Translations under genes and position numbers: made by a program
Shown here: positions 7,613 to 15,615 of the stretch, piece after piece
How the letters are laid out: each line of letters opens with the position of its first letter
Position numbering within the stretch: position 1 is the stretch's first letter
Notes under the pieces: generated by a model
What the model was told of the DNA's origin: nothing
The model's input: the letters and a program-made list of their open reading frames with translations, nothing else
The model's database searches: none
Origin: Henriciella sp.
GTDB taxonomy: Bacteria > Pseudomonadota > Alphaproteobacteria > Caulobacterales > Hyphomonadaceae
NCBI GenBank assembly: GCA_021776655.1
Contig: JAJFFK010000045.1
Coordinates: 1 to 64,000 of the forward strand
DNA length: 64,000 bases
Direction: 5' to 3'

Positions 7613-8326
7613 CTAAGCAGATAGCGCCGCAAACCATAGCCCTAACGCGGCGGCCTCTTTCTCGCGGACGGCGCGGAAACTGGCGGCCTCGTCGTCATGA
7701 CCCCAGGTTTCGATCTGCCAATCCTCGTCAATGCTGGCGAGTTTGAGCGCTGCGCTGGCCGCCAAAGCGCCCTGCTCGACCGCCAGCGCAAGGACGGCTG
7801 ATCCGAACAGGCTGCAGCCCCAGAGCAAGGCGGTGAGGCGAAAGTCATCGAGCACCAATGCGTGGGCGCGCACCGCATCGAGGCTGGCTTGCGGCTGCAT
7901 CGCCGCGACGATCCCTTCAACCGGCACCAGCACGACATCCAGTGTCTGCCCAGCCCAGTCGCGCCAAGGCTGCCAGCCCGTATTCTGGCGCTCGCGCAGC
8001 GGGCTTGGTCCCTCGGCATGGTGGCAGGTGACATCGGTTTCAGCATATTTCGCCAGCTCGTCAGCCATCTCGGCGCGGGTATCGGGCGTGCGGTCGATGG
8101 CAACATTGGCCAGCTTGGTCAGGGTCATCGTCGCCAGGTCGATGCGCTCGGCCTGGCGTGCCCACTCATCCGCAACGGCCTCTGCCAGCGCCTCTGTCGG
8201 CAATGCCAGCGCTGCCTTGGCCGGGGTCTTAATCGGGCGGTCATCCAGCCGGATCGCCCAGCCGCCCTCGCCCGGCGCAATGGTCACGGCTTTGTAAAAG
8301 CGTTTGGGCTTGTCGCTTACACCCAT
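7613..8326 (-). CDS. ATP12 family F1-ATPase assembly chaperone
   Basis: The 237-residue protein matches the ATP12 family: KRFYKAV near the start, the GWAIRLDDRPIKTPAKAAL block, AVADEWARQAERIDLATMTLTKLANVAIDR, then ETDVTCHHAEGP. The C-terminal helical region carries ALVLDDFRLTALLWGCSLFGSAVLALAV. ATP12 binds the F1 alpha subunit before its assembly with beta, first defined in mitochondria and shared with alphaproteobacteria. The ATG overlaps the stop of the upstream HAD gene by one base (TGATG), indicating translational coupling. Confidence 0.92.
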   Translation of the reverse strand: MGVSDKPKRFYKAVTIAPGEGGWAIRLDDRPIKTPAKAALALPTEALAEAVADEWARQAERIDLATMTLTKLANVAIDRTPDTRAEMADELAKYAETDVTCHHAEGPSPLRERQNTGWQPWRDWAGQTLDVVLVPVEGIVAAMQPQASLDAVRAHALVLDDFRLTALLWGCSLFGSAVLALAVEQGALAASAALKLASIDEDWQIETWGHDDEAASFRAVREKEAAALGLWFAALSA

Positions 8327-8994
8327 CAGACCAACGTCCCGGCAAAAGCATCAAGACCCGCGTTCAAACTCGTAAAGTCATGGTGAACCTCGTGCGCGCC
8401 GACGGCTGCCAGCTCGTGGGCTTCGCCAAAGCCCCAGCTGACGCCGAGCGTGTGAATGCCTGCCTTGCGGCCCATCTGAATGTCGAAAATTGCGTCACCA
8501 ATGATTAGCGACTGGTGCGGTTCTGCGCCCACCGCATTCATCGCCTGCTGGCACATGAACGGGTGCGGCTTGCCGGGTCCATCTTCGGCGCACCAGATAG
8601 TGTCGAAATACTGGGCCAGAGCGTGTGCCTTGAACACGGCGCGAATGCCGGCATGACGCTTGCCCGTGGCCATGGCGATCAACCAATTGTCATTGGCGAG
8701 GCGGGCGAGGGTTTCGAGCGCGCCAGCAAAGAGCGGCTCCTTGAAATCAGGTTCAGCGCGGTGTGCGATGAACGCCTCACGATAGGCCTCGACCAGTCCC
8801 GGAATATCATCATGTTCGGGTGCCAGCTGGCGCATCGCAACGTCGAGGCTGAGTCCAATGGTTTGGCGGGTCTGATCATAAGGCGGCGGCGCGAGGCCGA
8901 GTTGCCTGAAAGCGCGCTGCATCGCGGTCTGGATCACCTCGCGGCTGTCCACCAGCGTGCCATCCATGTCGAAGATTGCAAGTTTCAGCGTCAT
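8326..8994 (-). CDS. HAD-superfamily hydrolase, phosphoglycolate phosphatase-like
   Basis: This 222-residue HAD-IA hydrolase shows all four motifs: IFDMDGTLVDS (nucleophile Asp8 and general acid Asp10), the Thr of MATGK (motif II), Lys in GPGKPHPFM (motif III), and IIGDAIFDIQMG (motif IV). An alpha-helical cap lies between motifs I and II, the arrangement of Gph-type phosphatases. The actual phosphate ester substrate is not certain. I start at MTLKLAIF because the longer frame adds a basic stretch lying in the upstream gene. It is coupled to ATP12 downstream and follows the DUF4345 gene by 10 bases. Confidence 0.9.
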   Translation of the reverse strand: MTLKLAIFDMDGTLVDSREVIQTAMQRAFRQLGLAPPPYDQTRQTIGLSLDVAMRQLAPEHDDIPGLVEAYREAFIAHRAEPDFKEPLFAGALETLARLANDNWLIAMATGKRHAGIRAVFKAHALAQYFDTIWCAEDGPGKPHPFMCQQAMNAVGAEPHQSLIIGDAIFDIQMGRKAGIHTLGVSWGFGEAHELAAVGAHEVHHDFTSLNAGLDAFAGTLV

Positions 8995-9004
8995 CCGCGC
9001 CCGT

Positions 9005-9391
9005 TTAGGCGGGCTTGGCTTTTCTGGCAACGACCCTTTGCCAGAGGAGCAGCAGCGGCGAGCCAAGCTCAAGGATCATACCGGCAAACTGGGCCTCAAG
9101 ACCGGGGCCAACCGTGCTATGCGAAAACAGACGCGACAGTCCGCCGAGAAAGATCGCCAGACAGACAAAGCTGAGCAGGCGGCCATGACGCTCTATGTTG
9201 GGGATTGCGTACCAGAGCAGTATACTAACCAACAAATAGATCGCTGACAGGTAGCGCAGCTGATTGTCCAACGCCGCCGGATAACCGCCATCCGGCATGA
9301 AATACGACGCCCCGCCAAACACGCCTAGAACGGCGAAAGTCAGTGGAATAAGTGACACAATGCCAAGGACGATTTGTAATCCGCGTTTCAT
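9005..9391 (-). CDS. DUF4345 membrane protein
   Basis: The 128-residue protein has about four hydrophobic helices: LGIVSLIPLTFAVLGVFGG, YLSAIYLLVSILLWYAI, LLSFVCLAIFLGGLS and a shorter C-terminal one. The conserved-looking DNQLRYLSAIYL and GGLSRLFS segments place it in the DUF4345 family as I remember it. Function is unknown. The ATG used (MKRGLQIVLG) follows a plausible ribosome site (GGAAA) and begins directly before the first helix. It heads the minus-strand run into HAD, ATP12 and GST. Confidence 0.75.
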   Translation of the reverse strand: MKRGLQIVLGIVSLIPLTFAVLGVFGGASYFMPDGGYPAALDNQLRYLSAIYLLVSILLWYAIPNIERHGRLLSFVCLAIFLGGLSRLFSHSTVGPGLEAQFAGMILELGSPLLLLWQRVVARKAKPA

Positions 9392-9492
9392 GGGGTTTCC
9401 TTCATGACATATTTGTAGGCGAGAGGCGGTGCCCCTGCCTGCATTTTTGAGGTAGGCACGCAAGCATGATTGCGAAGCTTGAAGGTCTTGAT

Positions 9493-10155
9493 ATGCGTAT
9501 TTTAACTGTGGTGGCAATCTTGTTATTGGCGGCTTGCAGTCCAACAGCGGACGGTCCGGTCACCGACGCGGCCGTAACCAACGATACCAGCTCGGCCCTA
9601 CGGCTGGCGCACCCCGATGCAGATATGACCGCGGCCACCGAGCGGATGATGGGATCGCTTAATCCATTTGAGAATGATCTACGCGGCCTGGAGATCGCCA
9701 TTCGCCTCAAGGATGAGTTTCGCACCAAGGAAGATGGCGCTGAATTCGAGTTTCAGGTCACGAGTGCAACCGGAGAGATGCCGCTGAATGAGATATTCGT
9801 GCTGGCCGAGACCAGCGACATAGACAGCCCTCTGATCACCGCCGAGCAGCGGGCGGGATACTATATTCGCACTTATGCTCTGGCCGACACCGACAAGCCG
9901 CGCATGCACACTGCAGACACCACGCTGAAAGCCCTGAAGGCGGCCTCTACCGGCGGCAATGAGTTGCGATTTCAAGCCATTGCGAATACCTGCGTCGAGC
10001 CGGATATGGCTATGCCGGAAACGTATAGTTTGACCGTATTCCTGCGCACCCATCCGGATGTCGATTTCGTCACCCTGAGCGAAGAATGGCTGGCGGATCG
10101 CCAGGACACCGGCTCTTTGTCCGCCCTGTTCGACCCCTGCAGCGAGGCCGATTAG
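9493..10155 (+). CDS. Hypothetical lipoprotein
   Basis: The 220-residue product starts with a lipoprotein signal (MRILTVVAILLLAAC, lipobox LAAC, Cys15). The mature part is acidic and mixed alpha/beta (for example EFEFQVTSATGEMPLNEIFVLAE), and contains two further Cys (residues near 169 and 215) that could pair. I do not recognise a family. The start was moved nine codons inward to put the signal peptide at the N-terminus; GAAGG precedes it. The stop overlaps the convergent pdxH stop by four bases. Confidence 0.7.
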   Translation: MRILTVVAILLLAACSPTADGPVTDAAVTNDTSSALRLAHPDADMTAATERMMGSLNPFENDLRGLEIAIRLKDEFRTKEDGAEFEFQVTSATGEMPLNEIFVLAETSDIDSPLITAEQRAGYYIRTYALADTDKPRMHTADTTLKALKAASTGGNELRFQAIANTCVEPDMAMPETYSLTVFLRTHPDVDFVTLSEEWLADRQDTGSLSALFDPCSEAD

Positions 10156-10814
10156 GGGTAGAGCCGCACCGACTGCCACCCAGTGCGATTGCGGGTCAGG
10201 CGCAGGCGATCATGCATGCGAAACGCCTGGCTTTGCCAAAATTCCACCTCGTCCGGGATCAGGTTGAAACCGCCCCAATTGTCCGGGCGCGGAATGTCGT
10301 CACTGTCGCCATACTGAGCCGACAGCTGGGCAACGCGCTGTTCGAAAATCGCGCGGTCTGGCAGCGGCCTGGATTGGTCTGAGGCGATGGCGCTGATCCG
10401 GCTTTGCGGCGTGCGGCGAGCAAAATAAGCGTCGGAAGCGGCGGTGCTGGCGCGTGTGATGCTGCCGCGCACCCGGATCTGGCGGCGCAGCGACTTCCAA
10501 TGCAGACACAGCGCGGCTTTGCCACTGGCGAGCAATTGCTGGGCTTTGGTGCTGTTATAATTGGTGTAGAATTTCAGCCCCTCAGGCGAGACACCGCGCA
10601 GCAAGACGATACGCACGTCCGGCATACCAGCGGCGTCAACCGTGGCCAGCGACATCGAGCTACTATCATTCGGCTCGCTCGCACGTGCTTCGGTCAGCCA
10701 GGTTTCAAGCAAGCCGAACGGCTCGACCGCGTCCGGAATCAGCGGGCGATCTTCCTCAGCGGCATAGTCCGCCACGCTAGGGCTGGGTGGGATTGCAGAC
10801 GCATCGTCAGTCAT
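10152..10814 (-). CDS. pdxH: Pyridoxamine 5'-phosphate oxidase
   Basis: The 220-residue product follows PdxH from end to end. The FMN and phosphate-binding stretches MSLATVDAAGMPDVRIVLLRG and FYTNYNSTKAQQL are present, as are ALCLHWKSLRRQIRVRG and the C-terminal WGGFNLIPDEVEFWQ and RLHDR-equivalent RMHDRLRL segments. The enzyme oxidises pyridoxamine or pyridoxine phosphate to pyridoxal phosphate using FMN and oxygen, in the cytoplasm. I start at MTDDASAIPPS, giving the usual length of about 220. It is divergent from aroC, with about 90 bases between them for both promoters. Confidence 0.95.
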   Translation of the reverse strand: MTDDASAIPPSPSVADYAAEEDRPLIPDAVEPFGLLETWLTEARASEPNDSSSMSLATVDAAGMPDVRIVLLRGVSPEGLKFYTNYNSTKAQQLLASGKAALCLHWKSLRRQIRVRGSITRASTAASDAYFARRTPQSRISAIASDQSRPLPDRAIFEQRVAQLSAQYGDSDDIPRPDNWGGFNLIPDEVEFWQSQAFRMHDRLRLTRNRTGWQSVRLYP

Positions 10815-10904
10815 TGGGCACCTTTTGGGGAGCAATTGGCGGTTTGTTAGTCACTGCAATAGTATATAGGACAGCTATATCCCAGAGACTACGGAAATGC
10901 CCTC

Positions 10905-11996
10905 ATGTCGCACAATACTTTTGGACACTTGTTTCGCGTGACCACTTGGGGCGAGAGCCACGGGGAGGCGATCGGCTGTGTGGTGGATGGCTGCCCGCCG
11001 GGATTGAACCTGACGCCAGAGATGATCCAGACCTTCCTCGACCAGCGCCGACCGGGCACGTCTCGCTTCGTGACGCAGCGCCAAGAACCTGACCGGGTAA
11101 AAATTCTGTCCGGCGTGTTTGAGGACGACCGCACAGATGGGCCTGTGACGACCGGCACCCCGATCAGCCTGATGATCGAGAATGTTGATCAGCGCTCAAA
11201 AGATTATTCGGACATCCGCGACCGCTACCGGCCCGGCCATGCTGACCAGACCTATGACGCCAAATACGGCGTGCGCGACTATCGCGGCGGTGGGCGCAGT
11301 TCGGCCCGCGAAACCGCGATGCGGGTCGCAGCAGGCGCTGTGGCGCGGCAAGTCCTGGGCGCTGATATCGAGATACGCGGCGCAGTAGTTCAGATCGGGC
11401 CGCACAAGGTCGACCGGGCGAACTGGGACTGGGCGCAGACAGGAAACAACCCGTTCTGGTGCCCGGATGCGACCATGGCGGCGACATGGGAAGCGTTTCT
11501 GGATGAGACCCGTAAAGCCGGCTCATCGGCAGGCGCAGTGGTTGAAGTGCGAGCCAGCGGCATCCCCGCAGGTTGGGGCGCGCCGGTCTATGGCAAGCTC
11601 GACAGTGAGCTGGCGGGCGCAATGATGAGCATAAATGCCGCCAAGGGCGTCGAGATAGGCGCTGGATTTGACGCAGCCGCGTTCAGCGGTGAACAGAATG
11701 CTGACGAAATGCGCAGCGGAAATGACGGTATTCGCTTCCTGTCGAACCATAATGGCGGGGTCGCGGGCGGCATCTCAACCGGGCAGGACGTGATCGTACG
11801 CATCGCGATCAAGCCAACCTCTTCGATATTGAGCGTGACCAAATCTGTGACCCGTGATGGCGCAGAGGTCGATGTGCGCACCAAGGGGCGGCATGATCCG
11901 TGCGTCGGTATTCGTGCCGTACCGGTTGCCGAGGCGATGCTGGCCTGCGTTCTGGCCGATGCAAAATTACGACACCGGGGACAGATCGGCAGCTAA
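10905..11996 (+). CDS. aroC: Chorismate synthase
   Basis: The 363-residue enzyme begins [20 protein letters not shown], the classic chorismate synthase signature 1, and carries [27 protein letters not shown] (signature 2), [14 protein letters not shown] and the C-terminal [17 protein letters not shown] (signature 3). It converts 5-enolpyruvylshikimate 3-phosphate to chorismate, needing reduced FMN, as the last common step of aromatic amino acid synthesis in the cytoplasm. Length is typical. It is followed 76 bases later by the DUF481 gene on the same strand, which is probably unrelated in function. Confidence 0.98.
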   Translation: MSHNTFGHLFRVTTWGESHGEAIGCVVDGCPPGLNLTPEMIQTFLDQRRPGTSRFVTQRQEPDRVKILSGVFEDDRTDGPVTTGTPISLMIENVDQRSKDYSDIRDRYRPGHADQTYDAKYGVRDYRGGGRSSARETAMRVAAGAVARQVLGADIEIRGAVVQIGPHKVDRANWDWAQTGNNPFWCPDATMAATWEAFLDETRKAGSSAGAVVEVRASGIPAGWGAPVYGKLDSELAGAMMSINAAKGVEIGAGFDAAAFSGEQNADEMRSGNDGIRFLSNHNGGVAGGISTGQDVIVRIAIKPTSSILSVTKSVTRDGAEVDVRTKGRHDPCVGIRAVPVAEAMLACVLADAKLRHRGQIGS

Positions 11997-12072
11997 GGCT
12001 GGGCTCTGTTCATTGTCGATTCAGATTTCAAACCACATGTCGCGCCGGATAGACCAAACAGGACCACACGAC

Positions 12073-12846
12073 ATGATTTTCTCCCAGACCCTTAAGCTTT
12101 CAGGCACGATTGCAGCTTTCACTCTAGTCGCTGCACCCGCGCTGGCGCAAGATGAGACAGTCGGCTGGACCGGCGAAGGCTCGCTCAGCGCCGGACTGTC
12201 GACCGGCAACACTGACACCGCCGATATTGGTATCGCAATTGATCTGGCCCGTGATTTCGGGGTTTGGAAAATTGGCACACAGGCCAGCGCCGACTATGGC
12301 GAGACCGACAATACTAAAACCCGGAACCGGCTGTTTTTTGCGGCCAATCTTGACCGCCAAATCAATCACAAACTGTTCGGCTTTGCCAATGTCTCGCACG
12401 AGCGCGACGAATTTTCCGGCTTTGAGGCGCGCTCCTTTATCGGTGGCGGTCTGGGCTATGAGATTTTCAACAGCGATGCCCATGGCTGGAGTGTTCGCGG
12501 CGGACCGGGCCTGAAGATTGACGAGATCGAAACAGTGCTCGACCAGACGACAAGTCCGGCCACCGTCCTGATCCCGGCCATTACCGAGGAGTCTTTTTCG
12601 GCCTTTGGCGAGTCAAATTGGCGCTATGCGTTCAATGACAATGTCGGTCTGACCAATGACTCGAAAGCCCTGTGGGCGGATATTTCAACCCAGTTCAGCA
12701 ATGTCACGGCTTTGACCGCGCAGCTGAATGGCAGCCTGTCAGCACGCATGTCGTTCGAAGTGCGCCACGACACCAACCCACCGCTCGGCTTTGAAGACAC
12801 AGATACGGTCAGCCGGGTGTCGCTCGTCTATGGCTTTGGGAAATAA
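12073..12846 (+). CDS. DUF481 outer-membrane beta-barrel protein
   Basis: The 257-residue product has a Sec signal peptide (MIFSQTLKLSGTIAAFTLVAAPALA) and then a series of amphipathic beta strands typical of DUF481 (YdiY-like) proteins: WTGEGSLSAGLSTGNTDT, IDLARDFGVWKIGTQ, NRLFFAANLDRQINHKLFGFANVSHERDEF, and YEIF-HGWSVRGGPGLK. The last strand ends VSLVYGFGK, near the C-terminus as in barrel proteins. Its precise role in the outer membrane is not known. The longer open frame upstream overlaps aroC and is not used; the signal peptide fixes this start. Confidence 0.88.
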   Translation: MIFSQTLKLSGTIAAFTLVAAPALAQDETVGWTGEGSLSAGLSTGNTDTADIGIAIDLARDFGVWKIGTQASADYGETDNTKTRNRLFFAANLDRQINHKLFGFANVSHERDEFSGFEARSFIGGGLGYEIFNSDAHGWSVRGGPGLKIDEIETVLDQTTSPATVLIPAITEESFSAFGESNWRYAFNDNVGLTNDSKALWADISTQFSNVTALTAQLNGSLSARMSFEVRHDTNPPLGFEDTDTVSRVSLVYGFGK

Positions 12847-12857
12847 TTGAACACCGT

Positions 12858-12955
12858 GTGCCCCGGGCTTGACCCGGGGCCTCAGCAAGACAAAGACCGG
12901 ATCCGCCTAACCAGATCCCGGGTCGAGCCCCACGGGTGTCCCGGGACAGTCGGGT
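12858..12955. repeat. Palindromic intergenic repeat (REP/BIME-like), copy 2
   Basis: CCCCGGGCTTGACCCGGGG is followed, after about 40 bases, by ATCCCGGGTCGAG and TGTCCCGGGACAGTCGG. The core and end match copy 1 at 3256-3350. It fills nearly all of the space between two convergent stops (12846 and 12956), a position where such a repeat may act as a bidirectional terminator. Confidence 0.75.
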
Positions 12956-13426
12956 TCAGGTCAATTCCAGCACCATCTGACAGTTGCAGCGATCATATGG
13001 CGTCGCGGTCAATTCCTCGCCGCTCAGCTCGCGGAAACCGGCTTTGCGATACAATCCAAGCGCCGCAGCGAGGCTGCTATTGGTTTCAAGCCAGATGTGC
13101 TGGGCACCCATTTCGCGCGCCATGTCGACAGCCGCTTGCATCAGCGCCTTGCCAATCCCCTGCCCGCGCAGATCATCGCGCGCCGACATCTTGATCAGTT
13201 CCACCGTCCCTTCACCATGCCCCGGGACAAGACCAACCGTGCCAACCGTTTCCCCCTCCAACTCAGCCAGCAAGATGCGGCCGCCTTTGGCAAGGATATG
13301 AGTGTCTGGATCATCCAACTGCTCCCAATCGGAAGCCTCCATCTCAAATAGCGGCTCGATCCAGGCGAGATTAAGCGTGCGAAACGCGGCACCGTCAGAC
13401 GGGGTATAGTGGCGGATGGTGAGCAT
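12956..13426 (-). CDS. GNAT-family N-acetyltransferase
   Basis: The 156-residue protein has the GNAT acetyl-CoA site: KMSARDDLRGQGIGKALMQAA contains the R/Q-x-x-G-x-G/A loop, preceded by the ETVGTVGLVPG beta strand pair. The C-terminal half has HIWLETNSSLAAALGLYRKAGF, the usual motif B with a Tyr as likely general acid. It transfers an acetyl group from acetyl-CoA to an amine; the substrate is unknown. The stop abuts the palindromic repeat that separates it from the DUF481 gene. Confidence 0.9.
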   Translation of the reverse strand: MLTIRHYTPSDGAAFRTLNLAWIEPLFEMEASDWEQLDDPDTHILAKGGRILLAELEGETVGTVGLVPGHGEGTVELIKMSARDDLRGQGIGKALMQAAVDMAREMGAQHIWLETNSSLAAALGLYRKAGFRELSGEELTATPYDRCNCQMVLELT

Positions 13427-13488
13427 GTCGGTAGGCTTAACCCCCTTGCCAAATGAAGTCGAACGGCAGGCGAAGCAGTGGGTAGCCT

Positions 13489-13571
13489 CATCCTGAGCTC
13501 GTCGTAGGATATAGGCGTGCGACCAAAATGCAGTGTCCCTCGTCCTTCGACAGGCTCAGGATGAGGGACAT
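13489..13571. repeat. Inverted repeat CCTCATCCTGAGC...GCTCAGGATGAGG
   Basis: The left arm CCTCATCCTGAGCTCGTCGT (13491 onward) and right arm TCCTTCGACAGGCTCAGGAT GAGG are imperfect complements over about 24 bases, separated by about 34 bases. The sequence around GACAGGCTCAGGATGAGG is a motif I associate with intergenic repeats seen widely in alphaproteobacteria. It lies just after the stop of the ferredoxin reductase gene in the region between two minus-strand genes. Confidence 0.7.
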
Positions 13572-13581
13572 AGTGTAGCCC

Positions 13582-14394
13582 CTACCCTACAAATGCCCGT
13601 TCGATCACGAAATCTGCCGGTTCACTATTCGAGCCTTCTTTCAGGCCGTGCGATTCCATCAGGGCTTTCATGTCCTTTGTGAAGTCAATCGAACCGCAGA
13701 TCATCGCGCGGTCGGTGTCGCGATTGAGCTTTGGCACGCCGAGATCGCTGAACAATTTGCCGCTTTCAATCAAATCGGTTGTGCGGCCTTTGCGCTCAAA
13801 CGCTTCGCGCGTGCAGGTCGCATAGAGGCGCAGTTTGCCTTGGGCCAGTTCGCCAATATCGGGGTCGTTGAGGAAGCTCTCGACGATTTCCTGGCTATAT
13901 TGTAGTTCGGCGACATCGCGGCAGGTATGGGTGACGATCACTTCGTCGAACTTGTCATAGGTTTCCGGGTCACGGATGACGCTGGCAAACGGCGCGAAAC
14001 CCGTACCGGTTGAGAAACAATAGAGCCGCTTGCCCGGCGTCAGCGCATCATGCACCAGCGTCCCAACCGGCTTCTTGCCGAGCAGGACCTTGTCGCCGGG
14101 AACAATCTTCTGCAAGCGCGAGGTCAGCGGGCCATCGGGCACTTTGATCGAATAGAATTCCAGCGTGTCATCCCAGTTCGGCGAGGCCACCGAATAGGCG
14201 CGCAGCAGCGGCTTGCCATTCTCCTTGGGCAGGCCGATCATGATGAACTCACCCGAGCGGAAGCGAAACGATTGCGGCCGGGTCAGGCGGAACTTGAACA
14301 GGCGGTCAGTATAGTGATCAACCGACAGCACCGTTTCTTCAGACGGCGCATTCGGGTTCACTTTCTTGACGGGTGCAACAGCGGTAACGGTCAA
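13582..14394 (-). CDS. fpr: Ferredoxin--NADP+ reductase (bacterial subclass I/II type)
   Basis: The enzyme has an FAD domain with LLRAYSVAS (the RxYS-T/V FAD-binding motif) and an NADP domain with CFSTGTGFAPFASVIRDPE (nucleotide-binding Gly loop), EVIVTHTCRDVAELQY, and MICGSIDFTKDM near the end. It moves electrons between NADPH and ferredoxin or flavodoxin. It ends ...FVIERAFVG, with the C-terminal extension common in alphaproteobacterial Fpr. For the start, an ideal AGGAGG (14401-14406) lies six bases before a TTG, giving 270 residues. An ATG six codons earlier has no ribosome site and would place AGGAGG inside the coding region, so I prefer the TTG. Confidence 0.92.
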   Translation of the reverse strand: MTVTAVAPVKKVNPNAPSEETVLSVDHYTDRLFKFRLTRPQSFRFRSGEFIMIGLPKENGKPLLRAYSVASPNWDDTLEFYSIKVPDGPLTSRLQKIVPGDKVLLGKKPVGTLVHDALTPGKRLYCFSTGTGFAPFASVIRDPETYDKFDEVIVTHTCRDVAELQYSQEIVESFLNDPDIGELAQGKLRLYATCTREAFERKGRTTDLIESGKLFSDLGVPKLNRDTDRAMICGSIDFTKDMKALMESHGLKEGSNSEPADFVIERAFVG

Positions 14395-14534
14395 TATAAG
14401 CCTCCTCGGCATGAGATATCAATGACGCATCTGCCCGTTCACGACAGGAATTTCAATACATTGAACGCGTATATTAGATTTGCTTACAGACGGAAGCTGG
14501 ATATGGATAGGCGATCAAACAAGGTGAGACGCGA

Positions 14535-14966
14535 ATGACAGACCTGCAAGCGGCCCGTATTCAAACCGTTCGAGATCATATGGCGCTGGAATGTGTTGGC
14601 GATTGGGACGGCGTGATCGCGACGTTCCAACACCCACGCTATGAGATGTATGGCAATGGTGCGGTGTTTGACGGTGAAGCGGCGGTCAGGCGCTATTTCG
14701 AGCTATCACGCACGCCCTTTCCCGATCAAGCTAATGAGATCATCGCAATCGCTGCGTCGGGCAATGTTGTTCTGGTCGAGTTCTGGCTGACCGGTACGCA
14801 TCTCGGGCCGCTAAGGCTAGGCAACAAGACGATTGAGCCGACCGGAAGGTCTTTCCGCGTTCGTTTGGCCGCGACGTTCGAATTTGCCGAAGGGTCTGAC
14901 AAGATCATTTGCGAGCGCCCTTATTATGATCAAAACAGCGTCTTGCGCGCCTTGGAGTTGATTTAG
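14535..14966 (+). CDS. SnoaL-like / NTF2-fold protein
   Basis: The 143-residue protein looks like a SnoaL-type (NTF2-fold) domain: an N-terminal helix (ARIQTVRDHMALECVGDWDGVIATFQ), a YEMYGNGAVFDGEAAVRRYFELS block, and strands with VVLVEFWLTGTH and FRVRLAATFEF. Such folds include polyketide cyclases, isomerases and binding proteins, so activity cannot be assigned. A ribosome site, AGGTGAG, precedes the ATG. It is separated by two bases from the AhpD-like gene downstream, so the two are probably translated from one message. Confidence 0.7.
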   Translation: MTDLQAARIQTVRDHMALECVGDWDGVIATFQHPRYEMYGNGAVFDGEAAVRRYFELSRTPFPDQANEIIAIAASGNVVLVEFWLTGTHLGPLRLGNKTIEPTGRSFRVRLAATFEFAEGSDKIICERPYYDQNSVLRALELI

Positions 14967-14968
14967 AT

Positions 14969-15529
14969 ATGGCCCTTTTTCCGTCCCTCCCTGACAATCC
15001 GCATCTGGCGGATGTGTACCGCAAATTCCCTAAACAGCTACGGCCTCTGCTCAATTATCATGACGTCTTGCTGCGCGGCGAAAGCCCACTCAGTGTCGCC
15101 GAGCGCGAACTGATCGCGGCTTTTGTGTCGGGGCTGAACGCGTGCAATTTCTGTTTCGGGGCGCACAAGATCTACGCCAAGGCGTTCGGGATTGATGAGA
15201 ACTTGATCGACACATTGGTCAATGATTTCGATGCTGCGCCTGTCGATGAGAAACTGCGCCCGATCTTGGCCTATGTCGCGAAGCTAAAGGACTTGCCAGC
15301 GCGCCTGACGAGCAAGTATGCCGATGCTGTCTATGCCGCCGGATGGTCAGAAGAGGCACTGTTTGACGCGATCCAGGTCGCAGCTCTGTTCAACTATATG
15401 AACCGGATCATCGAAGGCACCGGGGTGACGTTCGACTATGCCGATGAGCCCGCCCTTTCAGACGAAGAGCTGGCGTCACGGCGCACACGAACCTATTCCG
15501 ATTTCGGTAAATCCATCGGGCTCGATTAG
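14969..15529 (+). CDS. Carboxymuconolactone decarboxylase / AhpD-like peroxidase-related protein
   Basis: The 186-residue protein contains SVAERELIAAFVSGLNACNFCFGAHKIYAKAFG. This is the AhpD/CMD signature with the Cys-x-x-Cys pair and His three residues later (CNFCFGAH) that in AhpD supports peroxide or disulfide reduction. The rest is alpha-helical (LRPILAYVAKLKD, DAIQVAALFNYMNRI). It probably acts in the cytoplasm against peroxides or related oxidants with a dithiol donor, but the partner is unknown. It is coupled to the SnoaL-like gene in front. Confidence 0.85.
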   Translation: MALFPSLPDNPHLADVYRKFPKQLRPLLNYHDVLLRGESPLSVAERELIAAFVSGLNACNFCFGAHKIYAKAFGIDENLIDTLVNDFDAAPVDEKLRPILAYVAKLKDLPARLTSKYADAVYAAGWSEEALFDAIQVAALFNYMNRIIEGTGVTFDYADEPALSDEELASRRTRTYSDFGKSIGLD

Positions 15530-15615
15530 TCGCTCACGGCTGTTTCTTGCTTGCGCAAGTGCCTCGCGCGGGCGCGGCGCATTAGCGCCGGGTCGCGCTT
15601 GCGACCGGAAACACC

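Noticed and set aside
7731-8386. Plus-strand frames of 170-190 residues opposite ATP12
   Set aside because: Both are shadows of the ATP12 coding strand, with Ser/Arg/Ala-rich low-information sequence.
15533-15612. GC-rich inverted repeat between the AhpD-like and rhodanese genes as a terminator
   Set aside because: Short complementary segments (GGCGCGGCGC...GCGCCGGG) exist between the convergent stops, but there is no T-run and the stem is imperfect.
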